A DNA stretch of 64,000 bases from Fodinibius roseus (GTDB lineage: Bacteria; Bacteroidota; Rhodothermia; Balneolales; Balneolaceae): assembly GCF_900129315.1 (NCBI RefSeq), contig NZ_FQUS01000010.1:111568-175567 (forward strand), in the 5' to 3' direction. Position 1 is the stretch's first letter; the number at the start of each line of letters is the position of its first letter. Shown here one piece after another: positions 44,777-54,372 of this stretch. Below the pieces are notes generated by a model, which worked only from the letters and a program-made list of their open reading frames with translations, did no database searches and was not told the origin of the DNA. A program made the translations under genes and the position numbers.

Positions 44777-46735
44777 ATGGGAAAGATCATAGGAATTGAC
44801 CTGGGCACAACGAACTCCTGCGTTGCCGTTATGGAGGGGAATGAGCCCACTGTTATTCAAAATTCAGAAGGCGGACGAACAACTCCTTCGGTTGTCGCTT
44901 TTTCAAAGGATGGCGAGCGCCTCGTGGGCGCACCCGCTAAGCGACAGGCCATAACGAATCCTGATAAGACAATTTCTTCAATCAAGCGTTTTATGGGCCG
45001 CTTTTATGACGAAGTGGAGGAAGAGGCCAAACAGGCTTCCTACAAGATTGTCAAAGGAGATGACAATACCGCCCGTGTGCAGATTGAAGACCGCAAATAC
45101 GCACCCCAGGAGATTTCTGCGATGGTGCTTCAGAAAATGAAGCAGACCGCGGAAGAGTATCTGGGCGAAGAAGTGACGGATGCTGTTATTACGGTGCCTG
45201 CTTATTTTAATGATGCACAGCGTAAAGCCACGCAGGAAGCCGGAGATATTGCCGGACTGAATGTAAAGCGAATTATTAATGAGCCGACCGCAGCTTCGCT
45301 GGCGTATGGACTGGACAAGAAAGATGAGGATCAGACGATCGTTGTCTATGACCTGGGCGGGGGGACGTTTGACGTCTCCATCCTGGAGCTGGGCGACGGC
45401 GTATTCGAGGTTAAGTCCACCAGTGGTGACACCCATTTGGGGGGCGATGACTTCGATTCGCGTCTGATTGATCACCTGGCCAAGGAGTTCAAGAAAGATG
45501 AGGGAATTGATCTGCGGGAAGACCCGATGGCTATGCAGCGACTCAAGGATGCGGCTGAAAAAGCTAAAATAGAACTTTCCAGTTCACAGAAAACGAATGT
45601 CAATCTGCCGTTTATCACGGCTACGGATTCGGGCCCCAAGCATCTGAATATAGATGTCAGCCGCTCGCAGTTTGAGAAGCTGATTGATGATCTTGTGCAA
45701 AAGACGGTGGGACCGTGCAAGAAAGCACTGGATGATGCCGGATTGAGCAAGAACGAAATCGACCAGGTGATTCTGGTGGGTGGTTCCACGCGCATTCCGA
45801 AGATCCAGGAAGTTGTTAAAGATTTCTTTGGCAAAGATCCCAGCAAGGGTGTGAATCCTGATGAAGTGGTTGCTGTAGGCGCTGCCATCCAGGGCGGGGT
45901 CATGTCTGGCGATGTCGATGATGTGGTCCTGCTTGACGTTACCCCGCTGTCGCTGGGAATTGAAACCCTGGGCGGCGTGTCAACACAACTGATCGAGGCG
46001 AATACCACCATCCCGACCAGCAAGAAAGAGACCTTCTCTACGGCTGCGGATAACCAGACGAGCGTGGAGATTCATATCCTGCAGGGGGAACGGGCCAAGG
46101 CACAGGACAACCGAACGCTGGGTCGCTTCCACCTGGATGGCATTCCGCCGGCGCCCCGCGGCGTCCCGCAAATCGAAGTGACGTTCGATATTGATGCCGA
46201 CGGCGTGCTCAATGTAAGTGCGAAAGACAAGGGTACCGGCAAAGAACAGAGCATCCGCATCGAATCTTCTTCCGGACTGTCTGAAGAAGAGATCGAAAAA
46301 ATGAAGAAAGCTGCCGAAGAGCATGCGGAAGAGGATGAACGCATCCGCGAGCGGGCCGAGAAGCTCAATAAGGCCGACAGCCTGGTCTTCTCTACACGCA
46401 AACAGCTGGATGAGCACGAGGATAAGATCTCGGATGAGAATAAAGAGAAAATTGAAGCTGCCCTTGAAAAAGTTAAAGAGCTGCACGACCAGGAGAAGGT
46501 TGATGAGCTCGATGAAGCCATGGAAGAGCTGAATACCGCATGGTCAGCAGCCTCGCAGGAGATCTATCAGTCGGCAGCCCAGGAGCAAGCTCAGCCGGGC
46601 GGCCCGGGCGGTCCCGGAGCGGGAGCAGCCGCAGGAGCTTCTAACGGGGCAAGTGATGCGGAAGCGCCAGATGAGGAAGAGGATGATGCAGTAGATGCTG
46701 ACTTTGAAGTCGTCGATGACGATGAGAAGGAATAA
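44777..46735 (+). CDS. dnaK: Chaperone protein DnaK (Hsp70)
   Basis: ATP-driven chaperone that cycles on exposed hydrophobic segments with DnaJ and GrpE. It has 652 residues, full length. The ATPase domain opens with [20 protein letters not shown] and includes [30 protein letters not shown] and [13 protein letters not shown] near 335. The linker [11 protein letters not shown] near 390 leads to the substrate-binding domain and helical lid, ending in a Gly/Ala-Pro stretch and a strongly acidic tail. dnaJ and grpE are not adjacent. An intrinsic terminator follows. Confidence 0.97.
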   Translation: MGKIIGIDLGTTNSCVAVMEGNEPTVIQNSEGGRTTPSVVAFSKDGERLVGAPAKRQAITNPDKTISSIKRFMGRFYDEVEEEAKQASYKIVKGDDNTARVQIEDRKYAPQEISAMVLQKMKQTAEEYLGEEVTDAVITVPAYFNDAQRKATQEAGDIAGLNVKRIINEPTAASLAYGLDKKDEDQTIVVYDLGGGTFDVSILELGDGVFEVKSTSGDTHLGGDDFDSRLIDHLAKEFKKDEGIDLREDPMAMQRLKDAAEKAKIELSSSQKTNVNLPFITATDSGPKHLNIDVSRSQFEKLIDDLVQKTVGPCKKALDDAGLSKNEIDQVILVGGSTRIPKIQEVVKDFFGKDPSKGVNPDEVVAVGAAIQGGVMSGDVDDVVLLDVTPLSLGIETLGGVSTQLIEANTTIPTSKKETFSTAADNQTSVEIHILQGERAKAQDNRTLGRFHLDGIPPAPRGVPQIEVTFDIDADGVLNVSAKDKGTGKEQSIRIESSSGLSEEEIEKMKKAAEEHAEEDERIRERAEKLNKADSLVFSTRKQLDEHEDKISDENKEKIEAALEKVKELHDQEKVDELDEAMEELNTAWSAASQEIYQSAAQEQAQPGGPGGPGAGAAAGASNGASDAEAPDEEEDDAVDADFEVVDDDEKE

Positions 46736-46789
46736 ATAGCATCCATCTGATTTTGCATGGACATCAATAACAGAGATAGGTAGATAGTA

Positions 46790-46821
46790 AAGCCCTTCAT
46801 CGGTTGATGGAGGGCTTTTTT
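46790..46821 (+). terminator. Intrinsic terminator after dnaK
   Basis: AAGCCCTTCATC (46790-46801) and GATGGAGGGCTT (46806-46817) form a 12 bp stem with one mismatch and a GGTT loop, running into TTTTTT (46816-46821). It separates dnaK from nadB. Confidence 0.85.
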
Positions 46822-46827
46822 ATTATC

Positions 46828-46859
46828 TTGGGTAGCTTACCGAATATACCTTATATTTA
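46828..46859 (+). promoter_or_regulatory. Possible Bacteroidota-type promoter for nadB
   Basis: TTG (46828-46830) is followed 21 bases later by TATATTTA (46852-46859), close to the TAnnTTTG -7 element. It sits directly after the dnaK terminator and about 28 bp before the nadB GTG. Spacing and sequence are only approximate. Confidence 0.35.
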
Positions 46860-46886
46860 GGGTGAAATTTTAGAAACCTGTATTAC

Positions 46887-48452
46887 GTGAACAGCACAAC
46901 CATAAGTACGGATTTTCTCGTCGTCGGCAGCGGTGCAGCCGGCCTTAATGCTGCTTTGCATGCCAGCAGGTATGGCCGTGTCAGTCTGGTAACGAAGTCC
47001 GGGCTTGAAGACAGCAGCAGTTATTGGGCCCAGGGGGGGATTGCCGCCGTCTTGAAAGGCGATGATACCTTTGAAAGCCATAGGGAAGATACGCTCCAGG
47101 CGGGTCGCGGGTTGTGTGACAGGGAAGCCGTGGACCTGTTGGTTCGCGAGGGCGCCCGGGAAGTAAAGCGATACATCGACCTGGGGATGCGATTCGATGA
47201 AACGAACGGGAAGCTGGATCTCGGTCTGGAAGGCGGACACTCCAACCGGCGGGTCTTGCATGCCAACGGGGCGGCAACCGGTAAAGCGCTTATTGAATTT
47301 TTGACGAAATTGGTAAAAGCGGAAGAACGCATTACGGTAACGGAACAGGCGTTTGTTTATGAATTGTTCAGGAATGAAAAAGAGGGGCGTTGCCAGGGGG
47401 CGGCAGCGTATCTTTACAGGGAACAGGAACTGCTACAGATAGAAAGTCCGGTAACATTGTTAGCTACCGGTGGTTATTCAGGGCTTTTTCAGCGGAGCAC
47501 CAACCCCCATACCTCGACCGGTGACGGCTTGTGGCTTGGATATGATATCGGCGCAAAGCTGCAGGACCTGGAGTTCGTGCAGTTTCATCCCACGGCTTTC
47601 TACGCCAGTGACGGGTCCACCTTTTTGATCAGTGAAGCTGTACGCGGCGAAGGAGCTCAGCTGTATAATGAAAAAGGGGAGCGGTTTATGAATGCATATG
47701 ATCAGCAGGAGCTGGCTCCCCGCGATGTGGTGTCCCGGGAGATATTTCGTCAAATCCAAAAACAGGAAAATGATTATGTGTTTCTGGATGTGCGTCACCT
47801 GGATACGGAAAAGCTGGATGCCCATTTTCCAACCCTGCTCGGTAAGGTTAAGGAGCAGGGAATTGATATCAAAAATGAAGGTATTCCGGTGGCACCCGCT
47901 GCCCATTATTGCATCGGGGGACTGGCGACCGATCTGGATGCCCGGACGAATATCAAAGGACTATACGCCTGTGGTGAGGTTGCGGCGACGGGCGTGCACG
48001 GGGCCAACCGACTGGCCAGCAATTCGCTGCTGGAATGCCTGGTTTTCAGCAAACGTGCGGTTCAACATGCCTCATCCATAGAGAAAAAGCCGCCAGAAAG
48101 TTTTTCCACTGATTTCAGGATCCGTGAAGAGGGAAGTGAAGCATTCACGGCCCTGCAACAGGAAATTTCGGAAGTATTAAGCCGCCATGCGGGTATTCAG
48201 CGCAGCAGAAAAGGATTGGAGCAGGCTGCCGAGCGATGTCGGGCGCTGAGAAAGCAGCTGTCGGATGAGCAGAGCGAATATTTTGCCATACGTTCGCGCG
48301 GCCTGGTACAGCTGGCCGGGCTGGTCGTACTGTCCGCTTTGCAAAGGGAAGAGAGCCGGGGAGTCCATATACGGACTGATTTTCCGGAATGTTCTTCGGC
48401 GTCTGAACATATCGCTTTTCTAAAATCTGTTGAGCATTCGGAAGCTCTATAA
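46887..48452 (+). CDS. nadB: L-aspartate oxidase
   Basis: FAD enzyme that oxidises aspartate to iminoaspartate, first step of de novo NAD synthesis. The 521-residue protein begins at GTG 46887. Landmarks are the FAD-binding VVGSGAAGLNAALHAS (11-26), SSSYWAQGGIAAV near 43, RRVLHANGAATG with the active-site histidine near 120, EFVQFHPTAFY near 230, EAVRGEGAQLYN, RDVVSREI, and CGEVAATGVHGANRLASNSL near 360. NadC starts one base after its stop. The helical C-terminal domain is complete. Confidence 0.96.
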   Translation: MNSTTISTDFLVVGSGAAGLNAALHASRYGRVSLVTKSGLEDSSSYWAQGGIAAVLKGDDTFESHREDTLQAGRGLCDREAVDLLVREGAREVKRYIDLGMRFDETNGKLDLGLEGGHSNRRVLHANGAATGKALIEFLTKLVKAEERITVTEQAFVYELFRNEKEGRCQGAAAYLYREQELLQIESPVTLLATGGYSGLFQRSTNPHTSTGDGLWLGYDIGAKLQDLEFVQFHPTAFYASDGSTFLISEAVRGEGAQLYNEKGERFMNAYDQQELAPRDVVSREIFRQIQKQENDYVFLDVRHLDTEKLDAHFPTLLGKVKEQGIDIKNEGIPVAPAAHYCIGGLATDLDARTNIKGLYACGEVAATGVHGANRLASNSLLECLVFSKRAVQHASSIEKKPPESFSTDFRIREEGSEAFTALQQEISEVLSRHAGIQRSRKGLEQAAERCRALRKQLSDEQSEYFAIRSRGLVQLAGLVVLSALQREESRGVHIRTDFPECSSASEHIAFLKSVEHSEAL

Positions 48453-48453
48453 T

Positions 48454-49314
48454 ATGAATACAGCACTAACTGAAATAATTCCCGAGGAGGTTATCAACCG
48501 CCTGATTGACCAGGCATTTGAGGAAGATATCGGAAGAGGTGATGTCACAACCGAGGCTATTATTGATGAACAGGCGCAGGCCGAGGCTACCTGGACGGCC
48601 AGGGGCCAGGGAACTATTGCAGGAGTTACCATCGCCAGACAGGTGTTTATAAGGTTGGATCCTGATATCCAATGGAGCCCGAGAGTCGAAGAAGGGGAAG
48701 AGGTATCCCCCGACAGTGACATTCTCGCCATGCGCGGGCGGGTTCGTGCTCTTCTGACGGCCGAACGCATCGCCCTGAATATGGTCCAGCGGATGTCGGG
48801 CATCGCAACCAAAACCCGTCAGTTTGTAGAAGCCGTAAAAGAATTTGATGCGCAAATTTTAGATACCCGGAAGACGGTGCCCGGCTTGCGCTTGCTGGAC
48901 AAATATGCCGTCAAGGCGGGCGGGGGACAGAATCATCGGTTGGGGTTATACGATATGGCTATGATTAAGGATAATCATATCATTGCGGCCGGCACTATTG
49001 AACAGGCCGTACAAAAGGTGCGCAACCGTCATCCCGAATTGAAAATCGAAGTGGAAACAACGACGATCCGGCAGGTTGAAGAGGCCCTTTCTGCCCGTGC
49101 GGATATCATTATGCTCGATAACATGAGTGCTGCTGCAATGCGGAAAGCCGTGGAACTGATCAAAGATCAGGCAAAGACGGAGGCCTCAGGCAACATCACC
49201 CTTGAAAGGGTACGTGAAATCGCGGAGACAGGCGTTGACTATATTTCAGTAGGGGCACTTACCCATTCGGTGGATGCATTTGATATCAGCCAAAATTTAC
49301 AACAACTTAAATAA
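48454..49314 (+). CDS. nadC: Nicotinate-nucleotide pyrophosphorylase (quinolinate phosphoribosyltransferase)
   Basis: Converts quinolinate and PRPP to nicotinate mononucleotide and CO2, third step of de novo NAD synthesis. From ATG 48454 it has 286 residues; an in-frame TTG 24 bases upstream would overlap nadB and is less likely. Motifs are EEDIGRGDVTTEA near 22, RIALNMVQRMSGIAT near 104, DTRKTVPGLRLLDKYAVKAG near 138, NHRLGLYDMAMIKDNH near 160, and the closing SVGALTHS. It lies between nadB (1 bp) and nadA (28 bp). Confidence 0.96.
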   Translation: MNTALTEIIPEEVINRLIDQAFEEDIGRGDVTTEAIIDEQAQAEATWTARGQGTIAGVTIARQVFIRLDPDIQWSPRVEEGEEVSPDSDILAMRGRVRALLTAERIALNMVQRMSGIATKTRQFVEAVKEFDAQILDTRKTVPGLRLLDKYAVKAGGGQNHRLGLYDMAMIKDNHIIAAGTIEQAVQKVRNRHPELKIEVETTTIRQVEEALSARADIIMLDNMSAAAMRKAVELIKDQAKTEASGNITLERVREIAETGVDYISVGALTHSVDAFDISQNLQQLK

Positions 49315-49342
49315 ACAAAATCTCAAACGGTGAGATAATTTT

Positions 49343-50284
49343 ATGAATACCCAAGAGTTAGTAGCAGAAATAAAACAACTGAAAACGGAACGAAATGCCG
49401 TCATCCTGGCTCATAACTACCAGGTGCCGGAGGTACAGGATATTGCAGACTATATCGGCGACTCGCTGGGGCTCTCGCATCAGGCCGCCGAGACCGAGGC
49501 CGAGGTGATTGTCTTTTGCGGGGTGCATTTCATGGCCGAGACGGCGTCCATCATATCGCCCGATAAAAAAGTACTTATCCCGGACCTGGATGCGGGTTGC
49601 TCGCTGGCGGACAGTATTACCGCGGAGCAGCTCCGGGAGTGGAAAGCTGATCATCCCGATGCGGTGGTAGTCACTTATATCAATACGACGGCCGCCGTTA
49701 AAGCGGAATGTGATTACTGCTGTACCTCCTCAAACGCGGTCGATATTGTGGAATCGATACCTGAGGAGAATGAGATCCTGTTTCTGCCCGATAAATTTCT
49801 TGGTTCCTATGTAGAGATGGTTACGGGCCGCGAGCTGAATATCTGGGATGGGGCCTGTCACGTGCATGAAAAAATCGGGGAGCTAAACCTGGGTGAAAAA
49901 CAGAAGGAATATCCTGATGCCGAAGTGCTGATCCATCCCGAGTGTGGCTGCTCCACCTCGTGCATGATGAAATCAGCGATGTATTTTGATTGTGAAGACG
50001 GGCATATTCACTCCACCAGCGGCATGTTGAATCGTGCCAGTGAGTCGAAGGCTGAAGAGTTTGTGGTGGCTACCGAAACCGGCATTCTGCACCGGATGAA
50101 GAAGGAAAATCCGGGAAAGAAATTTTACCCGGCGAATGAAAATGCTGTCTGCGAATATATGAAGATGATCACCCTCGAGAAGCTGTATGAGGCACTTAAG
50201 TACGACCAGTTTGAGGTTAAAGTACCTGATGAGCTGGCAGAGCGGGCGCATCTGCCGATCGAAAGGATGCTGAGCGTCGCGTAA
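49343..50284 (+). CDS. nadA: Quinolinate synthase
   Basis: [4Fe-4S] enzyme that condenses iminoaspartate with dihydroxyacetone phosphate to quinolinate, second step of de novo NAD synthesis. The 313-residue protein carries AHNYQVPEVQDIADYIGDSL near 24, CGVHFMAETA with the first cluster cysteine near 59, DYCCTSSNAV near 125, and HPECGCSTSCMMK near 205. The order nadB-nadC-nadA with tiny spacings makes a complete de novo NAD operon. Confidence 0.96.
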   Translation: MNTQELVAEIKQLKTERNAVILAHNYQVPEVQDIADYIGDSLGLSHQAAETEAEVIVFCGVHFMAETASIISPDKKVLIPDLDAGCSLADSITAEQLREWKADHPDAVVVTYINTTAAVKAECDYCCTSSNAVDIVESIPEENEILFLPDKFLGSYVEMVTGRELNIWDGACHVHEKIGELNLGEKQKEYPDAEVLIHPECGCSTSCMMKSAMYFDCEDGHIHSTSGMLNRASESKAEEFVVATETGILHRMKKENPGKKFYPANENAVCEYMKMITLEKLYEALKYDQFEVKVPDELAERAHLPIERMLSVA

Positions 50285-50518
50285 TCGTAAGTTTTTTTAT
50301 TGCTTGGTGCGTATTTTATATTTCGATTTACAGGGTCTCCTGGACTAAACAACATCTGTTGCGAGTCCGTCGAATTTGGCCATATTCCGCACTATTTATC
50401 GTTATATTGGGCTCTATTCGCCTCAAAAGACCAAAATCTAACTCAAATCGTCTGGCTCTTGACACGATCCTCTAATCCCGGATAAACAGAATACGGACTG
50501 CGCAAGACGGCACAGCTT

Positions 50519-51520
50519 ATGAATATCTTAGGTATTGAATCCTCATGCGATGAAACGGCTGCGGCGGTCTATACCGGGAATGGACTGAGATCCAATGTTA
50601 TCGCCTCTCAGGCTGTCCACGAGCAGTACGGAGGGGTTGTGCCCGAGCTGGCGTCGCGGGCGCATCACAAGACGATCTGGGCGACGGTACAGCAGTCGCT
50701 TGAAGAGGCCGGGATTTCGCTTGATCGGATCGATGCGGTTGCTGTGACGCAGGGACCAGGTTTAATGGGGTCGCTGCTGGTGGGACTTTGTTTTGCCAAG
50801 GGATTATGTCTGTCCCGCGGCTTTTCGCTTATTGGCGTCAATCATATGGACGCGCATATCTATGCCAACTTTATCGATGATGAGCCCGAATACCCGTTTG
50901 TTTCGCTGACGGTTTCCGGAGGACATACGCAGCTGGTGCATGTTTTGGGTCCGTTTGATCATATCCTGCTGGGAGAAACCCGCGATGATGCCGCCGGGGA
51001 AGCTTTTGATAAGATCGGGAAGATTTTAGGCCTTCCCTATCCCGCCGGACCGGAGATCGACAAGCACGCAAAGGGGGGGGACCCGCAATTCCATGACTTT
51101 CCGCAGGCGATGCTGGATAATAGGTTTGAGTTTAGCTTTTCGGGACTCAAAACCTCGGTAATGTACTACCTGGAGGACCGGGAAGACCGGGAATCATTTT
51201 TGGCCGAACATCTCAGCGATGTCTGTGCCAGCGTTTCGCGGGCCATAACGGAAGTACTCGTAAAAAAGCTGGAGAATGCTATCGAACATACCGGCGTGCA
51301 CACTGTGGTGCTGGCAGGGGGTGTTTCCGCCAATTCCATGCTGCGCGCCAGGGCCCGGCAAATGGCTGGTGAGAAAAATTGCCAACTGCACATCCCCCGC
51401 CTGGCCTACTGTACGGATAATGCCGCCATGATTGCGGTTACCGGTTATATGATGGGGCAGCGAGGAATGTACTCCGATATGAATCTAAAACCCTACGCTA
51501 ATTTAGCAGAAAGTAGATAG
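50519..51520 (+). CDS. tsaD: tRNA N6-adenosine threonylcarbamoyltransferase
   Basis: Transfers threonylcarbamoyl from TsaC product to A37 of ANN-reading tRNAs, needed for accurate decoding. The 333-residue protein starts MNILGIESSCDETAAAVY, holds the metal-binding NHMDAH (H109, H113), SLTVSGGHTQLV near 132, and VVLAGGVSANSMLR near 262 with the late metal ligand in YCTDNAAMIA near 300. TTGACA at 50459-50464 could be part of its promoter, but the -10 is unclear. The gene is convergent with rnhA across a shared hairpin. Confidence 0.96.
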   Translation: MNILGIESSCDETAAAVYTGNGLRSNVIASQAVHEQYGGVVPELASRAHHKTIWATVQQSLEEAGISLDRIDAVAVTQGPGLMGSLLVGLCFAKGLCLSRGFSLIGVNHMDAHIYANFIDDEPEYPFVSLTVSGGHTQLVHVLGPFDHILLGETRDDAAGEAFDKIGKILGLPYPAGPEIDKHAKGGDPQFHDFPQAMLDNRFEFSFSGLKTSVMYYLEDREDRESFLAEHLSDVCASVSRAITEVLVKKLENAIEHTGVHTVVLAGGVSANSMLRARARQMAGEKNCQLHIPRLAYCTDNAAMIAVTGYMMGQRGMYSDMNLKPYANLAESR

Positions 51521-51522
51521 TC

Positions 51523-51566
51523 AAAAGTAGAAGATAGTTTTCTATCTTCGGCTTTCGACTACTTTT
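51523..51566. terminator. Bidirectional hairpin between tsaD and rnhA
   Basis: AAAAGTAG (51523-51530) pairs with CTACTTTT (51559-51566), and inner AAGATAG (51531-51537) with CTATCTT (51542-51548). The A and T ends supply a T run in either direction, suiting two convergent genes; it touches the rnhA stop. Confidence 0.65.
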
Positions 51567-52023
51567 ACGACTGCTGGAATTTTCTGGAGGCTTCCACCGC
51601 CAGCCGGTCAACACGATTGTTGCGCTCATTATCGGAATGACCCTTTACCTTGATCCACTCCACATCATGGGGCTGCATGGCGGTGAGCATCTCTTCCCAC
51701 AGGTCGCGATTTTCTACCGGCTTTTTATTTGTTTTCTTCCAGCCGCGCTTTAGCCAGCCGTCTACCCATCCCTGTTTAAAAGCATTAACGATGAGGGCGC
51801 TGTCGCTGTGAATCTTGACGTGGCACGGCTGATTCAGGGCGTTTAATGCTTCGATGACGGCCCGCATTTCCATCCGGTTGTTGGTTGTGTCGGGGGCTCC
51901 GCCGGTGATCTCTTTTTCCTGGCCATTCCACTGGAGCAGCGCTCCCCATCCGCCCGGACCGGGGTTCCCGCTGCAGGCACCATCGGTGAAGACAATAACC
52001 GTTTTTTTATCGGTATCAGACAT
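51565..52023 (-). CDS. rnhA: Ribonuclease HI
   Basis: Cuts RNA in RNA-DNA hybrids, removing primers and R-loops. The 152-residue protein has the DEDD active site: FTDGACSGNPGPGGWG with the first Asp (residue 14), NNRMEMRAVIEAL with the Glu near 52, IHSDSALIVNAF with Asp near 73, and RNNRVDRLA with the last Asp near 139. Length is normal. Its ATG overlaps the pyrF stop by eight bases, so it is coupled to pyrF. Confidence 0.95.
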   Translation of the reverse strand: MSDTDKKTVIVFTDGACSGNPGPGGWGALLQWNGQEKEITGGAPDTTNNRMEMRAVIEALNALNQPCHVKIHSDSALIVNAFKQGWVDGWLKRGWKKTNKKPVENRDLWEEMLTAMQPHDVEWIKVKGHSDNERNNRVDRLAVEASRKFQQS

Positions 52024-52855
52024 ATTTTTTCGTAATTGGGGATAATTGCTGCTTTAGGTTTTTTGCCGACCGGGCCACTTCTTTTGGCCATTGTTGAGAT
52101 TCGCTGCCCGCATATATAATGCTCCGGCTGGAGTTGATGAGGGGGATTCCCCGGTGATTGGCCAGGGCTTCAGCCAATTCAACAACAGATCCGCCCTGTT
52201 TGCCCACCCCCGGAATAAGCAGCGGAGCCGCCGGGAAATGCATGATGACCGGTTGTAGGTCAGGAGCCTTGGTGGCTCCGACCACCATACCGAGGGTCGT
52301 GGGGCTTTTATCCTGTCTCTGTCTGAGCCGTTGGGCAATGTAAGCGGAGACCGTGTCGCCGTCCGGCAGTTTTTTGAGCAGTATATCCTCCGCCCCGGGA
52401 TTGGAGGTCAGGGTCAGGGTATAGACCCCTTTACCGGGTTCTTCCAGGAAGGGATCCAGGGTTTCAAATCCCATCAGCGGGTTAAGCGTAATGGCATCCA
52501 CATCAAAATGCTCAAAAAAGGCCCTGGCATAATGTTCGGCTGTAGAGCTGATATCCCCCCGTTTGGCATCGGCAATAATTATTTTATCTGGAGGGAGATA
52601 ATCCACAATTTCCTGGAAAGTGTCCCAGCCGTCCGGACCGAGGGCCTCGAAAAAACCCAAGTTGGGTTTGTAGGCCGCGCAATATTCCCGGGTGACATCG
52701 ATCACTTTTTTTAAAAAACGGCTGACCTTTGCAGGGTCAGCTATATCCTTATTCCGGAGGCCCGCGGGCAATAAGTCCAGGTTGGGATCAAGCCCCACGC
52801 AAAGGGTGGATTCAGCCTCCTGCACTGCTTCTGCTAATTTGTCTTTGAAGGTCAT
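52016..52855 (-). CDS. pyrF: Orotidine 5'-phosphate decarboxylase (type 2)
   Basis: Decarboxylates OMP to UMP, the last step of de novo pyrimidine synthesis. I take ATG 52855 (279 residues); an in-frame TTG 12 bases upstream is less likely. The protein is the longer type 2 form: LCVGLDPNLDLLP near 18, KPNLGFFEALG near 63, the catalytic IIADAKRGDISSTAEHYA near 92 with the D-K-x-x-D core, and LIPGVGKQGG near 214. It is followed by rnhA with an eight-base overlap. Confidence 0.94.
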   Translation of the reverse strand: MTFKDKLAEAVQEAESTLCVGLDPNLDLLPAGLRNKDIADPAKVSRFLKKVIDVTREYCAAYKPNLGFFEALGPDGWDTFQEIVDYLPPDKIIIADAKRGDISSTAEHYARAFFEHFDVDAITLNPLMGFETLDPFLEEPGKGVYTLTLTSNPGAEDILLKKLPDGDTVSAYIAQRLRQRQDKSPTTLGMVVGATKAPDLQPVIMHFPAAPLLIPGVGKQGGSVVELAEALANHRGIPLINSSRSIIYAGSESQQWPKEVARSAKNLKQQLSPITKKYV

Positions 52856-52922
52856 AACATATAGCAATTAAAGTTCAGCAGAAGATACAAACTGCCGGAG
52901 GGGATTCGAAATGGTTAACGAT

Positions 52923-52948
52923 AAAAAAGAGCCGTGACGGTACGGCTC
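52923..52948 (-). terminator. Intrinsic terminator on the minus strand
   Basis: GAGCCGT (52929-52935) pairs with ACGGCTC (52942-52948) around a six-base loop. Read on the minus strand the stem is followed by six T (complement of 52923-52928). It ends the FadL-SGNH transcript about 70 bp after its last gene. Confidence 0.8.
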
Positions 52949-53019
52949 CTTTTAGGGGCCTATTGTGGTGTAACATGCGTTCCCGCTTGGTCTCTGTTTC
53001 CAAAACAAATAGTCAACCC

Positions 53020-54354
53020 TCAGTTGCCTGTGGGGATGCCCCGGGGAATGGAGCTGAGATCTATATCCGTGAGGCCGGCGTCGTAGGCGTTGTTAATGGC
53101 CTCGATCGTGAGGTTTGCTATAATCCCGTGCCCCTGGTTGCTGGGATGTACCCCGTCAAAGCTAAAGAGTTCTCCGGGGACCGGACGCATCGTTTCTTCC
53201 CCGATGGATACCCCTCCGTCTTCAATAATTTGTCCGTATGCCGCGTGGATATCCACCAGGGCATAACCGTGATCGGATGCGGCTGATGCAATCGCATTAT
53301 TATATTCCTGGACAACCCCGTTGGCCCGGGCCAGCTCGGATTCGCCGGTCGGGGGCGAGGTAACGGGACCGTCCAATACAAGGCTGTCAGGTATGGCGTC
53401 GCCCGGGGTGACGGGAGGCGGAGCTTCCCCTGCCTGGATCCGAGCAAAATAACCGGCAGCCGAGAGCAGCAGGAAATCGTTCTGGCGCATGACCCGCGGC
53501 CCGCTCGCTGTTTCTATATAAATGGGAAAATTGCCTTCCGCGGTCGCCAGCTGGTACATTCGGGTGGTTTCATCATAAGTGATAGCTCCCTGCTGCTCCA
53601 GCTGGGCCCTGAGAAAAAAGACGTAGGGGATGCTTGTCACATCGGGAATATTGTAGAGCACGGCATCCGCTTCCGTCTGGACAATCGCCTGTATAGCAGC
53701 CTGGTAGAGACTTTGAAACTCCTGGGGGGGCAGGTAGGGCCGCGTGCCGCCACTGGTCACATATCCCAGGATATCGTTATTGCCCAGCCAAAACATTACG
53801 AAGGTAGGCTCCAGGACCTGCAGTTGCTCTGCCTGGGTATTGCCCAGGTCTCTCAATACAATATCAAAGAACGGGTTGCTTTGCCGCCGGTCGGAATAGG
53901 GAGCGCCCGGGAGGTCCTGTCCCAGGAAATCGGCCAGGATAGCATTGGGAATGCCCAGGTTGTTATAGGGCCGGTCGAGGTCAGCATTAAGAGGCTGTCC
54001 CTCTTCTTCTGTTGGCGTGGGGGAATTGGCCGGGTCCGCGGGAGGGATGGATCCGTCAAGTTCCAAACGTCCCCCGATCCCCGGGTTGCTGATAAGCGGC
54101 TGCTCAAATTCCTGAACCGATTCCATTTGTCCCGCTACCAATGAAGGATAGGAGTAGCGCTGGGCCGTTTCAAACAGCGCGCTGCTTTGAAACCCCGCCG
54201 TCAGGCTGTTGCCGACAGCTGCCACCGTTGAAAAGTCAGCCTCACCGCTGTCAGATTCAAAACTGACATCATTGAAATCCTTGCAGGAATAAAGTGAAAC
54301 CGACGCTATGAGGAGCGTCAGGATGAAATGTGCCAATAGTTTGCGAAATTTCAT
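53020..54354 (-). CDS. SGNH/GDSL-family lipoprotein hydrolase
   Basis: Predicted lipid-anchored esterase or lipase of 444 residues. A signal peptide ends in SLYSC, with Cys 24 as the lipoprotein attachment site. The first SGNH block is GNSLTAG (48-54) with the catalytic Ser 50. The third block Asn lies in FWLGNNDILG near 188, and the catalytic Asp-His pair in FDGVHPSNQGHGI near 405. Gly, Asn and His are all in place. The gene sits 18 bp after a FadL-type porin in one operon, suggesting release of acyl groups outside the cell for import. Confidence 0.85.
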   Translation of the reverse strand: MKFRKLLAHFILTLLIASVSLYSCKDFNDVSFESDSGEADFSTVAAVGNSLTAGFQSSALFETAQRYSYPSLVAGQMESVQEFEQPLISNPGIGGRLELDGSIPPADPANSPTPTEEEGQPLNADLDRPYNNLGIPNAILADFLGQDLPGAPYSDRRQSNPFFDIVLRDLGNTQAEQLQVLEPTFVMFWLGNNDILGYVTSGGTRPYLPPQEFQSLYQAAIQAIVQTEADAVLYNIPDVTSIPYVFFLRAQLEQQGAITYDETTRMYQLATAEGNFPIYIETASGPRVMRQNDFLLLSAAGYFARIQAGEAPPPVTPGDAIPDSLVLDGPVTSPPTGESELARANGVVQEYNNAIASAASDHGYALVDIHAAYGQIIEDGGVSIGEETMRPVPGELFSFDGVHPSNQGHGIIANLTIEAINNAYDAGLTDIDLSSIPRGIPTGN

Positions 54355-54372
54355 AATAGGACTCCTTTATAC